Shown: piece after piece, positions 1 through 7,165 of the stretch
Layout of the letters: each line of letters begins with the position of its first letter
Numbering within the stretch: the stretch's first letter is position 1
NCBI GenBank assembly: GCA_050261415.1
Contig: JBLNDG010000187.1
Span: forward strand, 1-7,474
Direction of reading: 5' to 3'
Length of the DNA stretch: 7,474 nt
DNA from: JBLNDG01 sp050261415
GTDB taxonomy: Bacteria; Bacillota; Clostridia; Lutisporales; Lutisporaceae
Made by a program: the position numbers and the translations under genes
Notes under the pieces: generated by a model
Database searches by the model: none
What the model was told of the DNA's origin: nothing
What the model saw: the letters and a program-made list of their open reading frames with translations, nothing else

Positions 1-457
1 GAGATGCTGCTGTAGGTTCGTTTATGATTCTCAGCACCTCAAGGCCGGCTATTTTTCCTGCATCCTTGGTTGCCTGTCTCTGGCTGTCACTGAAATATGC
101 AGGTACTGTTATTACTGCCTGAGTGATTTTTTCACCAAGATAAGCTTCTGCATCCTGCTTCAGCTTTGTAAGTATCATTGCGGATATTTCTTGCGGTGTA
201 TAACTTTTGTCATCGATATTTACCTTAAAGTTACTTCCCATTTCTCTCTTTATAGATATAACAGTTCTATCAGGATTTGTTATTGCTTGTCTTTTTGCAA
301 CCTGACCGACAAGTCTTTCTCCTGTTTTTGAAAATCCAACAACTGATGGTGTCGTTCTGCTTCCTTCAGGATTAGGAATAACTACAGGTTCGCCGCCTTC
401 CATAACAGCAACGCACGAGTTAGTAGTTCCCAAGTCAATTCCTATTACTTTTGCCAT
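1..457 (-). CDS. dnaK: Molecular chaperone DnaK (Hsp70), N-terminal part only
   Basis: DnaK is the ATP-driven Hsp70 chaperone of the cytoplasm. It binds exposed hydrophobic segments and works with DnaJ and GrpE. The visible 152 codons start MAKVIGIDLGTTNS, which is the phosphate-1 motif of the Hsp70/actin ATPase fold. They continue through AVITVPAYFSDSQRQATKDA and end near the NEPTAAS motif, where the gene runs off the left edge. These are all ATPase-domain landmarks in the right order, so only about the first quarter of the usual ~610 residues is present. The ATG at 457 is preceded by GGGAGG (470-475, minus strand), 12 bases upstream. The gene follows grpE after 39 bp with no promoter or terminator visible between them, so it is probably the third gene of the hrcA operon. 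The family call is certain; completeness beyond the edge cannot be judged. Confidence 0.98.
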   Translation of the reverse strand, partial: MAKVIGIDLGTTNSCVAVMEGGEPVVIPNPEGSRTTPSVVGFSKTGERLVGQVAKRQAITNPDRTVISIKREMGSNFKVNIDDKSYTPQEISAMILTKLKQDAEAYLGEKITQAVITVPAYFSDSQRQATKDAGKIAGLEVLRIINEPTAAS

Positions 458-496
458 TTTTAAAGTCTTCCTCCCTTAAATCTATAATAATGTTCT

Positions 497-1120
497 TTAT
501 TGTTTTACAGCAACCTTTACCAGGGTTGGTCTTATGACCTTGTTTCCAAGGATGTATCCTTTCTGGAATACCTCCTTGACCTTGTTTTCGTCATCATCCC
601 CTCCTTCAACCTGCATTACCGCATGATGCAGGTTAGGATCAAAATCTTTATCCTGAGCCTCTATTTCCTTGAGGCCGTTTTTTGTAAGTACATCAACCAG
701 CTGCTTCATAACCATTTCAATACCTTGAGTGTACTTTTCGTCAAGCTGGTCGGCTTTGAAGGAGGCTAACGCTCTTTCCATATTGTCAATAACAGGAAGT
801 ATCTGTGTCATGATGGCTTCGAGGGATAAATAATACATATCGTCTCTTTCCTTTGCAACCCTCTTCTTATAGTTATCAAAATCAGCCTGCATTCTGACAT
901 ACCTGTTAAAGTTTTCTTCACTCTGCTTCCTAAGCTCTTCTACCTTCTGTTCCAGTTCTCCGCCGGGTTGTCTTCCATTATTTTCCGGTTCCGGAGTGCT
1001 GCCATCGCACTCTGGAATACTTTCTGAAGCTTCTTCCGTACCTTTAGTTTCGCCGGCAGCCTTGTCATTCATTTCTTCCACCTGCTGTTCCTCCTTGCCG
1101 GTATGTTTTTTATGTTTCAT
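497..1120 (-). CDS. grpE: GrpE, nucleotide exchange factor of DnaK
   Basis: GrpE is a cytoplasmic dimer that releases ADP from DnaK and so resets the chaperone cycle. From the chosen start (MKHKKHTGKEEQQ) it has 207 residues, a normal length. Residues ~1-50 are acidic and low in complexity, as usual for the disordered N-terminus. Residues ~52-120 form the long coiled-coil helix (KVEELRKQSEENFNRYVRMQ, then the family-typical ADFDNYKKR). The C-terminal beta domain ends in GYILGNKVIRPTLVKV, the GrpE signature. The frame is open to an upstream ATG at 1138, but AAGGTGG (1129-1135) lies between the two and is 8 bases from the ATG at 1120, so the inner start is preferred. The gene lies 43 bp after hrcA and 39 bp before dnaK, which fits heat-shock co-transcription from the CIRCE-controlled promoter. 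Confidence 0.97.
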   Translation of the reverse strand: MKHKKHTGKEEQQVEEMNDKAAGETKGTEEASESIPECDGSTPEPENNGRQPGGELEQKVEELRKQSEENFNRYVRMQADFDNYKKRVAKERDDMYYLSLEAIMTQILPVIDNMERALASFKADQLDEKYTQGIEMVMKQLVDVLTKNGLKEIEAQDKDFDPNLHHAVMQVEGGDDDENKVKEVFQKGYILGNKVIRPTLVKVAVKQ

Positions 1121-1128
1121 TATTCTGA

Positions 1129-1135
1129 CCACCTT
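1129..1135 (-). promoter_or_regulatory. Ribosome binding site that decides the grpE start
   Basis: The minus strand reads AAGGTGG here, with an 8-base spacer to the ATG at 1120. The alternative ATG at 1138 has only an A-rich leader (TTAAAACAAAGC) and no recognisable Shine-Dalgarno. The site would be translated as part of the longer protein, which supports the shorter GrpE. Confidence 0.75.
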
Positions 1136-1163
1136 CATGCTTTGTTTTAATCATCTACTTGTC

Positions 1164-2195
1164 TCACCGCTTAAGAATCTTTGTGAGAATCTCGCTCAGA
1201 TTGTTTGTCATGCACTCAATAACTGAAATTGCTTTTGAGTACTCCATTCTTGTTGGGCCGATAACTCCCACGGAGCCTATAATCTTGCCGTTTATCTTAT
1301 ACGTTGCGGTTATCAGGCTGCAGTCTCTGAACTGCTCAATTTTATTTTCGCTTCCTATAGATATATCTATATCATTTTTTGCGTCACTCAATACCTTAAA
1401 AAGCAATTCCTTCTCTTCCAAAGTATTCAAAAAATTCCTTGCCTTGCTGATATCGTTATATTCAGGAAGGCTGAGAATATTTGCAGCACCGTCATGATAT
1501 ATTTCTGCAGTGTCCGAATATAGTAAGGTCTGAAACAGCTCCGGCACTATTTGCTCGATTATCTCACTATGTCCCATGGAGTTTTTCAGCATATAGTCAA
1601 TATCAATGCTTTCCATTTCTTCAATACTAAGTCCATCCAGCTTATCATTAAGCATATTGGTAATTCTCTCGAGTATACCTGGCTGGACATCTTCGTCAAG
1701 TCTCAATACACTGTTTTTGACTATCCCCGCATCTGTAATAATTACTGCCAGGACTGTTGCATTATCTATCCTGATCAGCTGTATATGCTTCAGGCTGGTG
1801 CGGCTCAACTGAGGCGTCATTACTATGGATGTGTATTGTGTCATCTGTGAAAGCAGCTTTGATGCATGCTTTATCAGCCTGTCAATCTCTCCAAGAGTAT
1901 CAAGAAATTCCTTTTTAATCATTTCCCTTTGAGCATCATTAACAGTATTTTGCTTCATAATCCTATCTACGTAAAGTCTGTAACCTTTGTCTGAAGGAAT
2001 TCTTCCTGCTGATGTGTGAGGCTGCTCTATATATCCCATTTCCTCGAGGTCAGCCATTTCATTCCTTATAGTTGCAGGACTTGTTCCCGTCAGGTACTTC
2101 TTTGATATTGTCCTGGAACCTACTGGTTCTGCCGTGTTGATATAATCTTCGATAATCGCTTGGAGTATCAGTCTTTTCCTGTCTCCCAGATCCAT
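1164..2195 (-). CDS. hrcA: HrcA, heat-inducible transcription repressor
   Basis: HrcA binds CIRCE operators and represses class I heat-shock genes. It is kept active by GroEL, so misfolded protein relieves repression. From the chosen ATG it has 343 residues, the usual family length. The N-terminal winged helix (residues ~1-75) is plain: MDLGDRKRLILQAIIEDYI, then EPVGSRTISKKY, then SPATIRNEMADLEEMGYIEQ, and finally HTSAGRIPSDKGYR. The rest is the GAF-like dimerisation region, ending with VGVIGPTRMEYSKAI. The frame is open up to a GTG at 2207, but that GTG lies inside the Shine-Dalgarno AAGGTGGTG, which is 8 bases before the ATG at 2195. A perfect CIRCE and a strong promoter sit directly upstream, so the gene is self-regulated. 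It heads the hrcA-grpE-dnaK cluster. Confidence 0.98.
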   Translation of the reverse strand: MDLGDRKRLILQAIIEDYINTAEPVGSRTISKKYLTGTSPATIRNEMADLEEMGYIEQPHTSAGRIPSDKGYRLYVDRIMKQNTVNDAQREMIKKEFLDTLGEIDRLIKHASKLLSQMTQYTSIVMTPQLSRTSLKHIQLIRIDNATVLAVIITDAGIVKNSVLRLDEDVQPGILERITNMLNDKLDGLSIEEMESIDIDYMLKNSMGHSEIIEQIVPELFQTLLYSDTAEIYHDGAANILSLPEYNDISKARNFLNTLEEKELLFKVLSDAKNDIDISIGSENKIEQFRDCSLITATYKINGKIIGSVGVIGPTRMEYSKAISVIECMTNNLSEILTKILKR

Positions 2196-2203
2196 CCATA
2201 TCA

Positions 2204-2210
2204 CCACCTT
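2204..2210 (-). promoter_or_regulatory. Ribosome binding site of hrcA
   Basis: The minus strand reads AAGGTGG followed by an 8-base spacer and the ATG at 2195. Site and spacing are the same as those of grpE. The possible GTG starts at 2207 and 2204 overlap the site itself, so they are unlikely to be used. The site begins only 3 bases after the CIRCE repeat, so the operator hairpin in the mRNA ends right next to it. Confidence 0.8.
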
Positions 2211-2213
2211 TTG

Positions 2214-2240
2214 TTAGCACTCTATCGTATTGAGTGCTAA
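2214..2240 (-). promoter_or_regulatory. CIRCE operator (HrcA binding site)
   Basis: TTAGCACTC (2214-2222), nine bases, then GAGTGCTAA (2232-2240) form a perfect inverted repeat identical to the CIRCE consensus TTAGCACTC-N9-GAGTGCTAA. It lies between the promoter and the ribosome binding site of hrcA, starting about 10 bases downstream of the -10 box. Bound HrcA would therefore block transcription initiation. Heat or misfolded protein would relieve this and induce hrcA, grpE and dnaK together. Confidence 0.97.
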
Positions 2241-2250
2241 TTCTGTCTTT

Positions 2251-2279
2251 AAAATATCACTGGTAGATATTTTTGTCAA
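2251..2279 (-). promoter_or_regulatory. Sigma-A promoter of the hrcA-grpE-dnaK operon
   Basis: On the minus strand, a consensus -35 box TTGACA (2274-2279) is separated by exactly 17 bases from a -10 box TATTTT (2251-2256). The predicted transcription start is near 2244, a few bases before the CIRCE element. The spacing and the consensus -35 suggest a strong housekeeping promoter that is held down by HrcA. Confidence 0.85.
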
Positions 2280-2295
2280 TAGTTTTTTGGAAAAA

Positions 2296-3420
2296 TTACA
2301 TAAACTCAATAAAAACAGAATTGGACAAATCTCTTCCTCTTTTTGTAAGCCTCATATATTTATCTTCAATAATAATGAGGTTATTGTTCTGAAGCTTGGA
2401 AACATTAGCACCGTATATGCCAAAAAAGTCTATGCCGTACTTGACTTCGAATTCCTTTATATTTAAACCTTCATTCAGCCTAAGTGCCAGAAATATTGTT
2501 TCCCACATATCTTCCCCGGGTGATATCTTTTCCTCTCCTTCAACAGGTGGGGTGCCTTTTCTGACCACATTGCAATACTCATCGATACCCTTATGGTTCC
2601 AGAACCTGATGTTTTCAAGCTTGGAATGGCTGCCTGCCCCAACGCCCAGATATTCCTCATTCCGCCAGTATATAAGGTTATGCTTGCACTGGTAACCCTG
2701 CCTTGCAAAGTTCGATATCTCGTATTGCCCATATCCATGTTCCTCAAAGGTTTCTGTTGCAAACCAATACATTTCCCTGTCCAAGTCATCATCCGGCAGC
2801 TTTATAATTCCCTTTTCATGCATATTGCAAAGCTTGGTTCCTTCCTCAAGTATGAGACTGTAGCAGGAAATATGTTCTATACCTAAAGCGCATATTTTTT
2901 TAACTGTTTCCTGCCACATTTCCATAGTCTGCCCCGGAAGAGCAAACATGAGATCGGCGCTTATGTTGTCAAAGCCTGCCTCTCTTGCAGCTTTATAAGA
3001 CGACAGGAACTCCTCCAGACTATGTATTCTGCCTATTTTCTTGAGCAGTTCATCCTGCCAGGCCTGAAGCCCGAAGCTTAACCTGTTGATTCCGGCACTT
3101 CTATAGTATTCAAGACTCTCACATGTTACAGTACCCGGATTGCATTCCATACTTACCTCAGCACCTTGAATAATATAAGGTCTGATTTGCTCCATTATGC
3201 GGCCAATCAAAAAATAATTAATAACGGTGGGGGTACCCCCACCGATAAAAACTGTTCTGTATTGTAAATTGTACTTCTTACGGTACATTTCTATTTCCCG
3301 GACAAGTGCTTCTATATAAACTTCTGCATCGCTTTCCCTGCCTTCGTATGAGTTAAAATCACAGTAAAAGCATTTCCGCCTGCAAAAAGGAATGTGTATA
3401 TACAGTCCTACATCCTTCAT
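2296..3420 (-). CDS. hemW: HemW, radical SAM heme chaperone (HemN-like)
   Basis: HemW is a cytoplasmic radical SAM protein of the HemN/CPO group, thought to bind heme and deliver it to respiratory proteins. It is often annotated as an oxygen-independent coproporphyrinogen oxidase. The protein has 374 residues, a normal length. It opens with GLYIHIPFC and the iron-sulfur motif CRRKCFYCDF (Cys13, Cys17, Cys20). The residue after the Asp is Phe, where true HemN enzymes have a fourth Cys, which favours HemW. GGGTPT at 60-65 is the SAM-binding glycine motif. The HemN-type C-terminal domain follows, with GVGAGSHS and the region before RGRDLSNSVF. The frame is open upstream to 3498 and overlaps lepA, but GAGGTG (3427-3432), six bases before the ATG at 3420, and the family start MKDVGLYIHIPFC support the shorter form. 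It starts 25 bp after lepA and is probably co-transcribed with it. Confidence 0.95.
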   Translation of the reverse strand: MKDVGLYIHIPFCRRKCFYCDFNSYEGRESDAEVYIEALVREIEMYRKKYNLQYRTVFIGGGTPTVINYFLIGRIMEQIRPYIIQGAEVSMECNPGTVTCESLEYYRSAGINRLSFGLQAWQDELLKKIGRIHSLEEFLSSYKAAREAGFDNISADLMFALPGQTMEMWQETVKKICALGIEHISCYSLILEEGTKLCNMHEKGIIKLPDDDLDREMYWFATETFEEHGYGQYEISNFARQGYQCKHNLIYWRNEEYLGVGAGSHSKLENIRFWNHKGIDEYCNVVRKGTPPVEGEEKISPGEDMWETIFLALRLNEGLNIKEFEVKYGIDFFGIYGANVSKLQNNNLIIIEDKYMRLTKRGRDLSNSVFIEFM

Positions 3421-3426
3421 TGCCTT

Positions 3427-3432
3427 CACCTC
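3427..3432 (-). promoter_or_regulatory. Ribosome binding site that decides the hemW start
   Basis: The minus strand reads GAGGTG with a 6-base spacer to the ATG at 3420. Using it removes 26 residues that would otherwise overlap the lepA 3' end and that precede the conserved N-terminal beta strand of HemW. Confidence 0.7.
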
Positions 3433-3445
3433 TTCAATAAACTTA

Positions 3446-5254
3446 TCAGTCGTCCAGCTTAAGTACTGACATGAATGCTTCCTGGGGCAGTTCCACACTT
3501 CCTACCTGTCTCATCCTCTTCTTGCCTTCCTTCTGCTTTTCCAGGAGCTTCTTCTTTCTGGTTATATCTCCGCCGTAGCACTTTGCAAGTACATCCTTCC
3601 GCATGGCCTTTACAGTTTCCCTGGCAATAATTTTTGTTCCGATAGCTGCTTGTATAGGAATTTCAAACATCTGCCTCGGTATTGCCTCTTTGAGCTTTTC
3701 GGTCATAGCTCTTCCCCGCGCATATGCTTTGTCCTTGTGCACTATAAAGGAAAGTGCATCAACAGTCTCGCCGTTCAACAGTATATCCAGCTTTACAAGC
3801 TCAGATCGTTGATAGCCCTTAAGCTCATAGTCAAGGGAGGCATATCCCTTTGTCCTGGACTTTAACGCATCAAAGAAGTCATATATTATTTCATTTAAAG
3901 GTAGCTCGTAGTGAAGAATCGCCCTTTTCTCCTCCATGTACTGCATATCCTTGAAGGTTCCCCTCCGGCCCTGGCAGAGCTCCATAATCGCTCCCACATA
4001 TTCCGTAGGAGTCATGATGGTCGCCTTCACAACAGGTTCCTCCATATACTCTATCTCCTGCGGAGTAGGCATATTGGTCGGGTTCGATACTTCCAGCATT
4101 TCTCCGTTGGTTTTTGTTATATGATAAATTACGCTTGGTGCGGTTGTTACCAGGTTAAGATTGTATTCTCTCTCAAGCCTTTCCTGAATTATTTCCATAT
4201 GCAGAAGCCCCAGGAATCCGCATCTGAATCCGAAGCCCAGTGCAATGGAAGTTTCAGGCTCAAAGAGAAGTGCTGCGTCATTGAGCTGCAATTTTTCAAG
4301 AGCATCCCTCAAATTGTCATAGTCCGCGCCGTCTGCCGGGTAAATGCCGCAGTAAACCATGGAGGTAACCTTCCTGTACCCCGGGAGTGGTTCCGCACAT
4401 GGATTGTTGGCATCTGTAATCGTATCGCCTACATGAACATCCTTCACATTTTTGATACTGCCGGTAACGTAGCCGACATCACCTGCCATCAACATATCTG
4501 TGGGATTCAGATGAGGCTTCAGCGTACCTACTTCAACTACATCATACTCTTTGCCGTTTGACATCATGCGCATTTTCATGCCCGGTTTGATTACTCCGTC
4601 TTTTACCCTGATATATGCGATTACTCCTCTATAGCTATCATAGAGAGAGTCAAAAATCAAAGCTTTAAGAGGCTTTTCCTCATCTCCGTCAGGCTGGGGG
4701 ATATACTTTACTATACCTTCAAGAACCTCTTCAATATTTATCCCTTCTTTTGCTGAAATCAGCGCAGCATTTGAAGCATCAAGGCCTATCACATCCTCAA
4801 TTTCCTTCTTCACAAACTCCGGATCCGCGCTGGGGAGGTCTATTTTATTTACTACCGGATACAACTCAAGATTATTGTCCAATGCAAGGTATACATTTGC
4901 CAGTGTCTGAGCCTCTATACCCTGGGTAGCATCAACTACAAGTATTGCCCCTTCGCAGGCAGCAAGACTTCTTGACACTTCATACGTGAAGTCTACATGT
5001 CCGGGAGTATCGATAAGGTTGAAAATATATTCCTGGCCGTCTTTTGCCGTATAGATCAACTTGATGGATTGAAGCTTAATTGTTATTCCCCGTTCCCTCT
5101 CCAGGTCCATATTGTCAAGTATCTGCTCTTCCATTTCCCTTTTGGAGATTACACCGGTCATCTCTATTAATCTGTCAGCCAGTGTTGATTTTCCATGATC
5201 TATATGTGCTATTATGCAAAAATTCCTTATATGTTTTTGTCTATCACTTGCCAT
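3446..5254 (-). CDS. lepA: LepA / elongation factor 4, ribosome-associated GTPase
   Basis: LepA (EF4) is a translational GTPase related to EF-G. It acts on ribosomes and has been linked to back-translocation and to ribosome assembly. The protein has 602 residues, the usual family length. The GTPase motifs are intact: AHIDHGKST at 16-24 (G1), RGIT at 55-58 (G2), DTPGH at 82-86 (G3), NKID at 136-139 (G4) and SAK at 167-169 (G5). Domain II and the EF-G-like domains III and V follow (GFGFRCGFLGLLHMEIIQER is typical). The LepA-specific C-terminal domain carries CYGGDITRKKKLLEKQKEGK. AAGGAGG (5265-5271) lies 10 bases before the ATG at 5254. A candidate extended -10 promoter is about 70 bp upstream. 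hemW follows after 25 bp. Nothing looks truncated or unusual. Confidence 0.99.
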   Translation of the reverse strand: MASDRQKHIRNFCIIAHIDHGKSTLADRLIEMTGVISKREMEEQILDNMDLERERGITIKLQSIKLIYTAKDGQEYIFNLIDTPGHVDFTYEVSRSLAACEGAILVVDATQGIEAQTLANVYLALDNNLELYPVVNKIDLPSADPEFVKKEIEDVIGLDASNAALISAKEGINIEEVLEGIVKYIPQPDGDEEKPLKALIFDSLYDSYRGVIAYIRVKDGVIKPGMKMRMMSNGKEYDVVEVGTLKPHLNPTDMLMAGDVGYVTGSIKNVKDVHVGDTITDANNPCAEPLPGYRKVTSMVYCGIYPADGADYDNLRDALEKLQLNDAALLFEPETSIALGFGFRCGFLGLLHMEIIQERLEREYNLNLVTTAPSVIYHITKTNGEMLEVSNPTNMPTPQEIEYMEEPVVKATIMTPTEYVGAIMELCQGRRGTFKDMQYMEEKRAILHYELPLNEIIYDFFDALKSRTKGYASLDYELKGYQRSELVKLDILLNGETVDALSFIVHKDKAYARGRAMTEKLKEAIPRQMFEIPIQAAIGTKIIARETVKAMRKDVLAKCYGGDITRKKKLLEKQKEGKKRMRQVGSVELPQEAFMSVLKLDD

Positions 5255-5321
5255 CTATGGCTTTCCTCCTTCGAATCAGCATTCTTACGCCTGCCGGTCA
5301 GTGTTTGGATAATCTTCATAA

Positions 5322-5330
5322 ATTATAGCA
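5322..5330 (-). promoter_or_regulatory. Candidate extended -10 promoter for lepA-hemW
   Basis: The minus strand reads TGCTATAAT, a consensus -10 box with the TGN extension. No good -35 box is present: 17 bases upstream the sequence is only TTTATT. That fits extended -10 promoters, which tolerate a weak -35. It lies between the candidate terminator of the spoIIP unit and the lepA start, leaving a leader of about 60 bases. Confidence 0.6.
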
Positions 5331-5364
5331 TATAACATTTTAACAATAAATAGATATATTATGC

Positions 5365-5402
5365 AAAAGGGAGCATAAAGCAAATAAATGCCATACACTC
5401 CC
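5365..5402 (-). terminator. Candidate Rho-independent terminator after the spoIIP unit
   Basis: The minus-strand transcript can form a 13-pair stem whose base is GGGAG/CTCCC. It includes three G-U wobbles and one mismatch, closes on an 8-base loop (ATTTATTT), and is followed by TTTT (5365-5368). It lies 27 bases after the stop codon of the small membrane protein gene and before the lepA promoter, the expected place for an operon boundary. The T tract is short and the middle of the stem is weak, so termination may be partial. Confidence 0.5.
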
Positions 5403-5428
5403 GTTTACAGTAAGTTGAAATGAGAAAA

Positions 5429-5761
5429 TCATTTTCCAAGCTTGTTTTCGAAATATTCCCTGGCCCCGGAAAGATACCTTCTTGAGCTGTCTATAACCGT
5501 TTCTTTGAGTTCTATTACCGGTGCCACGTCAATGGTTAATTCTTCTCCGGCAATATGCACGCTTAACATTTCATCTTCAGAAAGATATAAGGCAAGGGCG
5601 TATTTATCATCCTTGCACATCATCATCCTCCGGGTTGACATGTCAGTTACGTTTATAAGAAATATAAGCAGCGCTATGCAAAACACTACTGCCGAAAAAT
5701 GCTGCAGTTTTACTTTGATATGCTGCCTTCTTACTTTTTTTGATTCGTTCCTTTTATCCAT
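5429..5761 (-). CDS. Small single-pass membrane protein of unknown function
   Basis: I do not recognise this 110-residue protein. A strongly basic N-terminus (MDKRNESKKVRRQHIKVKLQ) is followed by one hydrophobic segment at ~22-38 (FSAVVFCIALLIFLINV) and a ~70-residue soluble tail. By the positive-inside rule the tail should face outside, or the intermembrane space if made in a sporangium. The tail contains MSTRRMMMCK, then an alternating strand-like stretch (YALALYLSEDEMLSVHIAGE) and a C-terminal amphipathic helix (SSRRYLSGAREYFENKLGK). No catalytic motif is visible. The ATG is six bases after the spoIIP stop, and its probable Shine-Dalgarno AAGGAA (5771-5776) lies in the last spoIIP codons, so translation is probably coupled to spoIIP. 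A role alongside SpoIIP in sporulation is inference from position only. Confidence 0.85.
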   Translation of the reverse strand: MDKRNESKKVRRQHIKVKLQHFSAVVFCIALLIFLINVTDMSTRRMMMCKDDKYALALYLSEDEMLSVHIAGEELTIDVAPVIELKETVIDSSRRYLSGAREYFENKLGK

Positions 5762-5767
5762 AAGCTT

Positions 5768-7045
5768 CTATTCCTTAAGATCCTTTATTACCTCGTCAAG
5801 CACCTTGCTCAGAAGCTCGGCGGAATATTTGGCTTCATTTGCGGTATTGAGCATGCAGCCAACCTCGACAAGCATGGAATGGTTGCTGAAATATTCGTTA
5901 TACTTTTTATTATTTGCAATATTTATCTTTAAGAATAATCCGGGATATAGTGTGTCCATTTTTTTCTTTATATATACTGCAAACTTTTCCAGTTCCTTGT
6001 AGTTCGGGTTTCCTTCGCCGACAACCAGCATTATCCTTGCAGCCTTTTTCCCATTTATTGTAGCAGTGTACTCAGCCTTTCTTGCCTGCTTGTCAGCTTC
6101 ACTTCTGGTAGCAAAAGCATCCCTGTGTACATCCAGAATGACCTTTATGGATTTATATCTGTTCAGATATTTTTTTATGGTAACCAGCGAATTGGCATAA
6201 GAATATGCATATGATGCCTTATCATGGTATGTAGTATCATGCACAACCCTATATTTGTAACGGTCCTGAAGGGTTTTTGCCAATACATTTCCTACCCCGA
6301 TCATATTATATTTCTCACTTGAAGTATGATAATTGCCCGCTGTGTTCGGCATATAGCTTTCAGTGGCGTGGCTGTGGTATATCAATATCTGGGGTGACTT
6401 GGAAGCTATCTCTATTTTACCCGGCTCTCCTACATTTTCCTCATCTATCTGGGGAGGTGTATTTTCCTGGGGTACAGGCTGCCCCTGCGCTTCTTCGGAG
6501 GTATATTCATCCTGCTCGCTGAAATAAATAGCCCCCTCAGGTGCATCCTCGAAACTGGTTATATCCGGCAGGGCGTTATTCCCTCCCGGTTCCGAACCTT
6601 CGTTATACGCAAGCAAAGCGGGGTCATACTGGCTGAAAGCAGTGAAAGCCAAGTTCAAATACGTAAGTGGATTGCTAATGTCTGTATGTAATCCGTCCGT
6701 CAAATTGCTGAGTGAAGAGGCAAGAAGCCCGGGCATTGGACAGCCATAGCTGTATTCGTAGCTTACCTTTGCACCGGTAAGAACGCTGTTTAACAGTTGA
6801 ATATAAATATTATTCGAATACTCTTCAAGCTTGAGTCTTTTTTCAATATCATAGTTAAAAACTTCTACTGCATCCGTATTTACTGAATCTGCCGGACCAA
6901 TATCGGCATCCTGTCCGCTTAAGTATGGATCGGGAGTATATAACCACCTTAGAAAAAAAAATATGGCAACCGCTGTTAAAATGACGGCTAGTACCAGAAT
7001 CAGGCTCCTTTTTGTAATAATCTTTTGTTCGTTCAAAAAATCCAC
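5768..7045 (-). CDS. spoIIP: SpoIIP, stage II sporulation peptidoglycan hydrolase
   Basis: SpoIIP is an amidase/endopeptidase of the engulfment complex. With SpoIID and SpoIIM it thins septal peptidoglycan so the mother cell membrane can move around the forespore. The 425-residue protein has a short cytoplasmic N-terminus, one membrane anchor (~14-36, LILVLAVILTAVAIFFF) and an extracytoplasmic stretch. A Pro/Glu/Gln-rich linker (~150-210) leads to the catalytic domain at ~215-420. That domain shows LIYHSHATESYMP (221-233), NMIGVGNVLAKTL, VILDVHRDA (302-310), IMLVVGEGNPNY and SMLVEVGCMLNTANEA (390-405). The His residues (224, 226, 307) and Glu394 are the likely zinc/catalytic residues by family resemblance. 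The start is GTG with a weak Shine-Dalgarno (GGTGA, 7053-7057). A TTG at 7036, six bases after GGGGTGG, is an alternative that removes three residues. A small membrane protein gene follows after 6 bp. Confidence 0.96.
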   Translation of the reverse strand: MDFLNEQKIITKRSLILVLAVILTAVAIFFFLRWLYTPDPYLSGQDADIGPADSVNTDAVEVFNYDIEKRLKLEEYSNNIYIQLLNSVLTGAKVSYEYSYGCPMPGLLASSLSNLTDGLHTDISNPLTYLNLAFTAFSQYDPALLAYNEGSEPGGNNALPDITSFEDAPEGAIYFSEQDEYTSEEAQGQPVPQENTPPQIDEENVGEPGKIEIASKSPQILIYHSHATESYMPNTAGNYHTSSEKYNMIGVGNVLAKTLQDRYKYRVVHDTTYHDKASYAYSYANSLVTIKKYLNRYKSIKVILDVHRDAFATRSEADKQARKAEYTATINGKKAARIMLVVGEGNPNYKELEKFAVYIKKKMDTLYPGLFLKINIANNKKYNEYFSNHSMLVEVGCMLNTANEAKYSAELLSKVLDEVIKDLKE

Positions 7046-7116
7046 CCCGTTTCACCAGTATCTGCAGTGCAAAATTCATGAATATAATAGTCTGCCTGTA
7101 TAAACTTATATGCCGG

Positions 7117-7143
7117 AGTATGGATTTATATGTAAGAAATTAT
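7117..7143 (-). promoter_or_regulatory. Possible sigma-E-like promoter of spoIIP
   Basis: Known spoIIP genes are transcribed by the mother-cell factor sigma-E, whose -10 box resembles CATACA. The minus strand here has CATACT (7117-7122) and, 15 bases upstream, ATAATT (7138-7143), loosely like a sigma-E -35. The region is AT-rich, so chance matches are easy. A sigma-A-like alternative is TATAAT (7139-7144) with TTATGA 17 bases upstream (7162-7167), at the very edge of the insertion element. Confidence 0.28.
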
Positions 7144-7165
7144 AATTTACTATTCTATAAATCAT

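Noticed and set aside
3226..3243. An 18-base perfect palindrome (GGTGGGGGTACCCCCACC).
   Set aside because: It lies inside hemW and encodes exactly the conserved GGGTPT motif; Gly codons GGN and Pro/Thr codons CCN/ACC are naturally complementary, so coding constraint explains it.
3911..4561. A long open frame of 216 codons on the plus strand.
   Set aside because: It is antisense to the middle of lepA, has no Shine-Dalgarno or recognisable domain, and is explained by the codon use of lepA.
5442..6002. A 186-codon plus-strand open frame with hydrophobic stretches.
   Set aside because: It runs antisense across the small membrane protein gene and the 3' end of spoIIP, has no family resemblance, and its composition reflects the complementary strand.
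6855..7079. An ATG-started minus-strand frame of 74 codons overlapping the spoIIP start.
   Set aside because: It overlaps the spoIIP N-terminus in another frame, lacks a convincing domain, and the spoIIP frame carries the membrane anchor expected there.
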